Assembly: GCA_024275555.1 (NCBI GenBank)
Contig: JAJRYW010000179.1
Coordinates: 1 to 10,221, forward strand
Source: Calditrichota bacterium
Lineage (GTDB): Bacteria; Calditrichota; Calditrichia; RBG-13-44-9; J075
Direction of reading: 5' to 3'
Length of the DNA stretch: 10,221 nt
Position 1 is the stretch's first letter, and each line of letters starts with the position of its first letter. Of the stretch, positions 5,133-10,221 are shown one piece after another. Position numbers and translations under genes: made by a program. The notes beneath the pieces were generated by a model, which had not been told where the DNA came from, did not search any database, and saw only the letters and a program-made list of their open reading frames with translations.

Positions 5133-6989
5133 ATGAAACAACTAAGTTTAGGGACCAAGCTGCTCCTGGGCCTGGGCGTTGCGATCACCACGATTATGGG
5201 CGCCGGCACCATTTATACCATTAACAATGAACGGGGAATGTTTATTGACTTTGCCAAATACACGGCAGAGCGGGTAGTCAGCTTTGTGGGCATCACCCTG
5301 AACGACGTTATGGCCGGGGGACGCAATGATGAACTTCCCACCCTGCTGGAAAAAATCCGCCGGGATGAGTCGGTGACCGACTTACGGATCATCCGCAGCC
5401 AGGCGTTTGATGATATGAACGGCTATGCCCCCCGCGACGAGCTGGACCGGCAGGTGCTTAGCAGCGGGGAAACCCTTTCGGTGTACCAGGAAGAGGGCCA
5501 GACTTTCCGCACAATTTTCCCTTTTGTTGCCAGGGGCGAGTGTCTCGATTGCCACGACGTCCCCCCGGGGACCGTTCTGGGGGCAGCCAGCGTCACCGTG
5601 CAGCAGCCCCGGCTTGCCCGGCAGATTGAAATGAACACCCGCTTTTTCGTCATTTTTTGTACCGTGATTATTCTGGCGATGCTGATCAGCATTTACCTGG
5701 TAAACCGGCAGATTATACAGAAACCGCTTCAATCGTTAATCCAGGCCGCCCGCCGTTTTTGCGACGGCGACAGGAATGTGCGGGTCGAGATAAAACAGGA
5801 AGACGAGATCGGAATCCTGGCCAGGACTTTTAACCGGATGATTCATAAAGTCACCGAGTCTATCCGGCAAATTGAGCAGCAGAGCCGGGAAGCGGCCTTC
5901 GCGGCGCAAAAGGCGGAAGAAGCGCGAAACGCCGCCGAAGAACAGCGGGAGTATTTTTCCCGCCATGTGACCATCATTTTAAAAGCAATGGAACAATTTT
6001 CCCGGGGAGACCTGACCATAACTTTGCCGGAGAAAGGGGATGATATGGTCAGCCAACTTTTCCGGGGATTTAACCGGGCCGTTAAAAACATGCAGCAGAC
6101 CCTGGAGTCGGTTCGGGCCTCGGTTGTCGCCACGGCCACGGCCGCCGCCCAAATTTCCTCGGCAACCGAGCAGCTCCGGGCCGGCGTGCATGAGCAATCT
6201 CAGCAGGCCATCGAGGTTGCCGCCGCGATGGAAGAGATGGCCCGCACCATTGCCGACAATGCCGACAACGCCGCCCGAACCGCCCAGGTAGCCGAACAAA
6301 GCGGCGCCATTGCCCGGAAAGGGGGAGAGGTGGTTCAGCAAACGATTGATAAAATGACCATGATTGCCGACGTGGTGCGCAACTCATCTGTCACGGTGGA
6401 AAAGTTAGGCGATTCCGGCGCCCGTATTGGCGAGATCATCTCGGTGATCGACGAAATTGCCGATCAGTCGAACTTGCTGGCCCTCAACGCCGCCATCGAA
6501 GCCGCCCGGGCCGGCGAGCAGGGGAAAGGATTTGCCGTGGTGGCCGATGAAGTACGGAAGCTGGCCGAACGCACCACCCGGGCCACCGATGAGATCGCCG
6601 CGATGATTGAATCCATCCAGAAAGAAACCAATGACGCCGTGGAAGTTATTCAACGCGGAGACCTGGAAGTCAGCGAGGGCATGGTTCTGGCTGTTCAGGC
6701 CGGGCAGGCTTTGCAAGATATCGTCAAAAGCGCCCAAAACCTGGTCGAGATGATTGCCCAGACTGCTGCGGCAAACCAGGAACAAAGCACTACCGGAGAA
6801 CAGATTTCCCAAAATGTAGAAGCCATTTCCGCCGTTTCCGGGGAATCCGCCCAGGGGGTGGCCCAAATCGCCGCCGCCGCCGATGAACTGAAGTGTATGG
6901 CCGACAGGCTGCGGGAACAGATGGAAAACTTCCGGACAGAGACGCCGGAATACGAGGATCGCGAAGCGAAAAAACATCTTTGCAATTAG
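5133..6989 (+). CDS. Methyl-accepting chemotaxis protein with periplasmic heme-c sensor domain
   Basis: This is a 618-aa chemoreceptor. TM1 is about residues 7-28. A periplasmic sensor domain (about 29-170) contains C137-L-D-C140-H141, a c-type heme attachment motif, inside an FPFVARGECLDCH then PPGTVLGA context. TM2 is about 171-191. A HAMP domain (about 192-245) follows, then an alanine/glutamate-rich coiled coil (about 250-277). A second HAMP-like module (about 278-325) has the RGDLTITLPEKGD and LFRGFN signatures. The MA signalling domain has its hairpin tip near 444-480 (DQSNLLALNAAIEAARAGEQ). Covalent heme in MCP periplasmic domains is known from Geobacter and Desulfovibrio receptors, so redox, oxygen or NO sensing is plausible. 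No C-terminal CheR-tethering NWETF-type pentapeptide is seen. The start at ATG 5133 has AAAGGAG 5 nt upstream. A second receptor gene follows 29 bp downstream. Confidence 0.92.
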   Translation: MKQLSLGTKLLLGLGVAITTIMGAGTIYTINNERGMFIDFAKYTAERVVSFVGITLNDVMAGGRNDELPTLLEKIRRDESVTDLRIIRSQAFDDMNGYAPRDELDRQVLSSGETLSVYQEEGQTFRTIFPFVARGECLDCHDVPPGTVLGAASVTVQQPRLARQIEMNTRFFVIFCTVIILAMLISIYLVNRQIIQKPLQSLIQAARRFCDGDRNVRVEIKQEDEIGILARTFNRMIHKVTESIRQIEQQSREAAFAAQKAEEARNAAEEQREYFSRHVTIILKAMEQFSRGDLTITLPEKGDDMVSQLFRGFNRAVKNMQQTLESVRASVVATATAAAQISSATEQLRAGVHEQSQQAIEVAAAMEEMARTIADNADNAARTAQVAEQSGAIARKGGEVVQQTIDKMTMIADVVRNSSVTVEKLGDSGARIGEIISVIDEIADQSNLLALNAAIEAARAGEQGKGFAVVADEVRKLAERTTRATDEIAAMIESIQKETNDAVEVIQRGDLEVSEGMVLAVQAGQALQDIVKSAQNLVEMIAQTAAANQEQSTTGEQISQNVEAISAVSGESAQGVAQIAAAADELKCMADRLREQMENFRTETPEYEDREAKKHLCN

Positions 6990-7018
6990 AGAGAACCTAA
7001 ACAAGGAGATACTCCAAG

Positions 7019-9172
7019 ATGCGTTCGATTTCCAAGAAATTGCATACTCCCCTGCTAATCGTCCTTGGCCTTATGATGGTTACCGTCTTTTTTTCTCAGA
7101 ACCAACTTGAGCAGATGTATCAAAAAAGCAAACAAGCCTGCAACTTAGCTGTAGAACGGAAAAAATTGCAAAAGTTATATGCCGAATGGGCAGAAGTGAA
7201 TGAGGCGGTTTTAGCCCATTTACTGCAGCGCTCCCCGGCAACCGAAGCAACCCTGAACACCAGGCTGCACGATCTGGAAGTACAAATCAGCAAGACAAAA
7301 CGAGCCCGGGTTCGTGAACATGACCGGGAAATGCTCCGCCTGCTGACTGATATGGAAAATCTGTTCGGTGAATATCGGGGTCGAATTCAAGCAACCCTGG
7401 AGTTGGCCCGGCAGGCCCAATGGAAAAAGGCTGTCGGCAATCAAATGCAAATAACCGAATTGTTCAACCGTAAACAAAACCAGTTGTTTGACCAATACAA
7501 CCGCGTTATTGACGCCAGAATCGAGCAGGCCCAGGAGATTGCCCGGGCTGAACTGGCCTCTTCGGAAAAAGCGGGCTGGTGGGTATTAACGGTTGCCTTA
7601 GCCATATTTGGCGCAACAGGATTTCTCCTGGTTCAGCAGGTCAGCCGGCCGATAAAGAAACTCGAAGAAGCGGCGCGCCAATTGAGCGAAGGCAACACCG
7701 ATATCCGGGTCGAATGTTATCAGAAGGATGAAATCGGCTCGCTGGCCCTTTCATTTAACGAGATGGCCGAAACCATCCAGAAACAGATGGATTACCTGGA
7801 AAATTTGCCGACCCCGGTAATGGTAATCGATAAGGAATTTACTGTTCAATATATCAACAAAGCAGGGGCGGCGATGGTAGGCAAAGCCCCCGGCTCCTGC
7901 CTCTCTCAAAAATGCTACTCGCTGTTTAAAACCGACCACTGTCAGTCTGCCGAATGCCGTTTAGCCCAGGCTATGCAGTATGATGAGGTTCGCACCGGGG
8001 AGACATTTTCCCATGCCGGCAAAAGTGCTTTGCCCATTCTCTATTCCGGCGCCCCGGTAAAAGACGACCGGGGCAAAATTGCCGGCGCCGTAGAGTTTGT
8101 GCTGGATATCTCTGAGAATAAAAATTTGATGCAGAAACTGCAGGAACGTGAGGCTTATTTGGAACACAATGTCAAGAATCTTCTGGAAGCAATGGATCAT
8201 TTTGCAGAAGGGGATTTCGCTGTGCAATTGCCGGTAGAGAGCCAGGACACCATTGGCCGGCTCTTCGATGGCTTCAACCATACCGTGCGGAGAATGCGGG
8301 AAGTGCTGGAGACGTTAAGTGAAACGGTTCAATCAACGGCCAACACTTCTGCGGAGATCAGCGCTTCGACGGACCAGTTGGCAGCAGCAGCGTCCGAGCA
8401 ATCCAGCCAGGCCCAGGAGGTCGCTTCCGCGGTAGAAGAGATGGTCCAGACGGTCGTTGAAAACGCCCGCAACACCACCCAGGCCGCCGAAGCAGCGGAA
8501 ACCAACCGGGAGATTGCCCAGCAAGGCGCCGAGACAGTGCAACAAACCCTGGTAAAAATAGAGCGGATTTCCGACGTCATTAAAAGCTCTGCCGCCACAG
8601 TCCGCGAGTTGGGTAAATCCGGCCAGAGAATCGGAGACATTGTCACGGTGATTGAGGATATCGCTGATCAGATTAATCTGCTGGCGCTTAACGCGGCCAT
8701 CGAAGCCGCCCGGGCCGGCGAGCAAGGGCGCGGGTTTGCCGTAGTGGCCGATGAAGTGCGGGTCCTGGCCGAAAAAACAGCCGGCTCCACCAAACAGATC
8801 GCCGGGATGATTAAAAATATTCAATTCGAAACGAGAAAAGCAGTGGAGAGCATGGTCGAGGGTGAAAGCGAAGTAGCCGAAGGAATGAAGCTGGCGGATA
8901 AAGCGGGTGAAGCGCTAAGCAAGATTGTGGTAAGCGCCGAAGAGGTGATGGATATGACTACCCGGATCGCCTCTTCTAATGAACAGCAGTCCACCACCAG
9001 CCAGGAAATTGCCCAAAATATCGAATCCATCTCCTCGGTGGCCGCGGAAGCTGCCGAACAGATCAACCAGATCGCACAAGCCACCGAAGGACTAAACCGC
9101 CTGGCCCGGGAACTCAGCGATGTGATGAATAAATTCAACCTCCACGCCCGGCAGGTGGAAATGATGGTCTGA
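7019..9172 (+). CDS. Methyl-accepting chemotaxis protein with cytoplasmic Cys-rich PAS domain
   Basis: This is a 717-aa chemoreceptor. TM1 is about residues 10-25. An all-helical periplasmic region (about 26-184) looks like a four-helix-bundle ligand-binding domain. TM2 is about 185-207 and HAMP about 208-257. A PAS domain (about 258-368, opening DYLENLPTPVMVID) carries four cysteines, C294, C299, C308 and C313, spaced x4-x8-x4. A second HAMP-like module (about 384-433, AEGDFAVQLP then LFDGFN) precedes the MA signalling domain, whose tip is near 550-587. The layout matches the upstream receptor except for the inserted PAS and the different sensor domain. The PAS cysteines may bind a metal, an Fe-S cluster or respond to thiol redox; this is inference. 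AAGGAG (7003-7008) lies 10 nt before ATG. It is probably co-transcribed with the heme-c receptor 29 bp upstream. No NWETF-type tail is present. Confidence 0.92.
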   Translation: MRSISKKLHTPLLIVLGLMMVTVFFSQNQLEQMYQKSKQACNLAVERKKLQKLYAEWAEVNEAVLAHLLQRSPATEATLNTRLHDLEVQISKTKRARVREHDREMLRLLTDMENLFGEYRGRIQATLELARQAQWKKAVGNQMQITELFNRKQNQLFDQYNRVIDARIEQAQEIARAELASSEKAGWWVLTVALAIFGATGFLLVQQVSRPIKKLEEAARQLSEGNTDIRVECYQKDEIGSLALSFNEMAETIQKQMDYLENLPTPVMVIDKEFTVQYINKAGAAMVGKAPGSCLSQKCYSLFKTDHCQSAECRLAQAMQYDEVRTGETFSHAGKSALPILYSGAPVKDDRGKIAGAVEFVLDISENKNLMQKLQEREAYLEHNVKNLLEAMDHFAEGDFAVQLPVESQDTIGRLFDGFNHTVRRMREVLETLSETVQSTANTSAEISASTDQLAAAASEQSSQAQEVASAVEEMVQTVVENARNTTQAAEAAETNREIAQQGAETVQQTLVKIERISDVIKSSAATVRELGKSGQRIGDIVTVIEDIADQINLLALNAAIEAARAGEQGRGFAVVADEVRVLAEKTAGSTKQIAGMIKNIQFETRKAVESMVEGESEVAEGMKLADKAGEALSKIVVSAEEVMDMTTRIASSNEQQSTTSQEIAQNIESISSVAAEAAEQINQIAQATEGLNRLARELSDVMNKFNLHARQVEMMV

Positions 9173-9607
9173 GTGCGCCAAATCTGCTTTGACGCAGCCA
9201 GACGCTGAGCGAGGGGATTCTTATGCTTCAAAATCAGCGAGTAAAGCTTTGCGATGTGGATGCAGGACAGGGTTGTATTTTCTTTGTAAATCATGCAAAT
9301 AACGAGTTGAAAATTCGATGCTGAGAAAGGCAGAGAATTGTTTGAAAAACGGTAACTACCCAGGTTGATTTAGGCTGTTACCATGAGATAGCGGCGTCAT
9401 TGGTATTCAGACAATTTGTAGTGGGGCAGTTGAACTTGTTGGTCGTGTGTCATCCCGTGAGTTGGTCTTTGGAATGCATCAACGCCCCAACCACAACGTA
9501 GCTCCGCCACAACGTGGTGGAAAAAGGCTATGTAATATTTTTTTTCTCATTAACACCGTGCTCATGATCTTTGAAAAATTAACCGGGCTGTTTTAAAAAG
9601 CATGTAA
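9173..9607. other. Non-coding stretch downstream of the chemoreceptors
   Basis: I see no credible gene here. A 33-codon frame at 9223-9324 has a GAGGGG-like site before its ATG but no recognisable content. Local structure includes GGTAAC (9351-9356) inverted as GTTACC (9377-9382). A direct repeat CCACAACGT occurs at 9491-9499 and 9507-9515; the second copy lies inside a short stem (CCGCCAC with GTGGTGG, 9504-9520). An eight-T run lies near 9537-9546, but no stable hairpin abuts it, so no terminator is called for the MCP transcript. Confidence 0.55.
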
Positions 9608-9744
9608 GCCGGTAGCCGCATTCCGGTCTGCCGGAATTGTGAAATACCGCTATGCGCAGTCTAAAGCCTGTGTTTACATCCCGTTTTATCGGGGCGCCTA
9701 CCAATTATGAAACACCGTTATGCGCAGTCTTGCCAAAGGCATCC
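9608..9744. repeat. Long direct repeat, copy 1
   Basis: This 137-nt block recurs at 10086-10221 with one substitution and a 1-nt deletion. It begins with a hairpin: ATTCCGG (9620-9626), TCTG loop, CCGGAAT (9631-9637). Next come TATGCGCAGTCTAAAG (9651-9666), a 44-nt core (9663-9706) with a CCCG/CGGG hairpin, GAAACACCG (9709-9717), a second TATGCGCAGTCT (9719-9730), and the small palindrome TGCC-AAA-GGCA (9731-9741). No open frame with coding character explains the conservation. Confidence 0.9.
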
Positions 9745-9752
9745 CGTCGGGA

Positions 9753-9807
9753 AAAGCCTGTGTTTACATCCCGTTTTATCGGGGCGCCTACCAATTGCGA
9801 AACACCG
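9753..9807. repeat. Internal copy of the 55-nt core repeat
   Basis: The core at 9663-9717 recurs here 90 bp downstream with 53 of 55 bases identical (the two differences are at 9797-9798). The third copy is at 10140-10194. The flanks differ: this copy is preceded by the mini-palindrome TCCC-GTC-GGGA (9742-9752) in place of the TATGCGCAGTCT element. Confidence 0.9.
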
Positions 9808-9838
9808 CCGTAGCAACAAAGACACCCACGATTGTAAA

Positions 9839-9854
9839 TATGCGCAGTCTAAAG
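9839..9854. repeat. Solo copy of the 16-nt TATGCGCAGTCTAAAG element
   Basis: TATGCGCAGTCTAAAG also starts the core at 9651 and 10128; the shorter TATGCGCAGTCT also occurs at 9719 and 10196. Here the sequence diverges after the element, so this looks like a partial or decayed unit. Confidence 0.8.
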
Positions 9855-9890
9855 TGTGCGGATACTCATTTGCTTTCGTCTTGGCAATGT

Positions 9891-9938
9891 AAGCGGAGCT
9901 TAGAGGGAAAAGTGCGTTCCAAGCGGGAGCTTAGAACG
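9891..9938. repeat. Pair of AAGC(G)GGAGCTTAGA hairpins
   Basis: Two related hairpins lie side by side. The first is AAGC-GGA-GCTT at 9891-9901. The second has arms CGTTCCAAGC (9915-9924) and GCTTAGAACG (9929-9938), a GGGA tetraloop and one C/A mismatch. Both are followed by TAGA, implying related units. Confidence 0.7.
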
Positions 9939-9958
9939 AGGAGGCCAAAAGAGGAACA

Positions 9959-9974
9959 CCAAACTTCAGTTTGG
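9959..9974. repeat. Perfect short hairpin with TTCA loop
   Basis: CCAAAC (9959-9964) and GTTTGG (9969-9974) form a perfect 6-bp stem around a TTCA tetraloop. It is one of several compact hairpins between the two long repeat copies. Confidence 0.75.
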
Positions 9975-10025
9975 CCATGACAATAGTTTCTATCTTGCTG
10001 GAAAAAATTATCGTCCACCTATCGC

Positions 10026-10045
10026 TGTCAAGCTGAAGCTTGACA
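10026..10045. repeat. Perfect short hairpin with TGAA loop
   Basis: TGTCAAGC (10026-10033) and GCTTGACA (10038-10045) form a perfect 8-bp stem around a TGAA tetraloop, which is the reverse complement of the TTCA loop of the hairpin at 9959-9974. Confidence 0.78.
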
Positions 10046-10085
10046 CTCCTGTTTCCCCTCCCGCTTCCCGTACATTGAAGCGCAG

Positions 10086-10221
10086 GCCGGTAGCCGCATT
10101 CCGGTCTGCCGGAATTGCGAAATCCGCTATGCGCAGTCTAAAGCCTGTGTTTACATCCCGTTTTATCGGGGCGCCTACCAATTATGAAACACCGTTATGC
10201 GCAGTCTTGCCAAAGGCATCC
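10086..10221. repeat. Long direct repeat, copy 2, cut by the window edge
   Basis: This is the second copy of the 9608-9744 block, 136 nt to the window edge. It contains the ATTCCGG/CCGGAAT hairpin (10098-10115), TATGCGCAGTCTAAAG (10128-10143), the 55-nt core (10140-10194) and TATGCGCAGTCT (10196-10207). It differs by T-to-C in the GAATTGYGAAA segment and by loss of one A shortly after. Similarity is unbroken at the last base, so the array probably continues. Confidence 0.9.

Noticed and set aside
4855..5136. 93-codon plus-strand open frame before the first MCP
   Set aside because: Rich in Pro, Arg and Ser with no domain character and no Shine-Dalgarno. Its end overlaps the MCP start by ATGA, but the MCP has its own strong ribosome site.
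9223..9324. 33-aa frame with a GAGGGG-like site before ATG
   Set aside because: Too short, no recognisable content and no neighbour to suggest a role; cannot be separated from chance.
9707..9980. Two overlapping open frames (61 and 86 codons) within the repeats
   Set aside because: They are translations of the direct repeats and hairpins; different copies are read in different frames, so no protein sequence is being conserved.
9651..10207. Possible CRISPR array, because short repeats recur and GAAAC occurs in the core
   Set aside because: Repeat spacing is irregular, the intervals are not spacer-sized unique sequences, and whole 137-nt blocks including the intervals are duplicated. No cas gene is present.

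Overview
The window looks like chromosomal DNA from a Gram-negative, probably anaerobic or redox-versatile bacterium. The evidence is an envelope lipoprotein, a lysophospholipid-transporter-type MFS protein, and a chemoreceptor with a c-type heme motif (CxxCH) on the periplasmic side. Protein style and hairpin-rich intergenic repeats would suit a deltaproteobacterium-like lineage or the Calditrichota/FCB side of the tree. This is a low-confidence inference; no rRNA, tRNA or phylogenetic marker gene is present.

Layout. 1-440: no credible gene. It holds an unusual four-arm inverted repeat (15-85) that can fold as a three-way junction, and two GC-rich hairpins (284-337). 441-1397 (minus): a lipoprotein with three copies of a SPOR-like repeat, starting at TTG. 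1398-1626: AT-rich divergent intergenic region with a dyad (1506-1521). 1627-4782 (plus): a tight three-gene phospholipid operon. It encodes a CDP-alcohol phosphatidyltransferase, a glycerophosphodiester phosphodiesterase joined to it by an ATGA overlap, and, 10 bp later, an LplT-like MFS protein carrying a C-terminal PlsC-like domain that has lost its catalytic motif. 4783-5132: leader region with a FliA-like -10 octamer. 5133-9172 (plus): two consecutive methyl-accepting chemotaxis proteins. 9173-10221: about 1 kb without a gene, packed in its second half with hairpins and direct repeats that run off the window edge.

How the genes may work together. The first operon is consistent with headgroup synthesis and glycerophospholipid/lysolipid recycling: the phosphodiesterase releases glycerol-3-phosphate, a substrate of PgsA-type enzymes, and the MFS protein may flip lysolipids. 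The MCP pair looks like a two-compartment redox or ligand sensing set. One receptor has a periplasmic heme-c domain. The other has a periplasmic helical domain and a cytoplasmic PAS domain with four cysteines. Both share the same extra HAMP-like module ahead of the signalling domain.

The observations most worth following are the catalytically dead acyltransferase fusion, the Cys-rich PAS next to a heme-c receptor, and the repeat array at the 3' end. I see no defence system, CRISPR array, transposase or phage gene.
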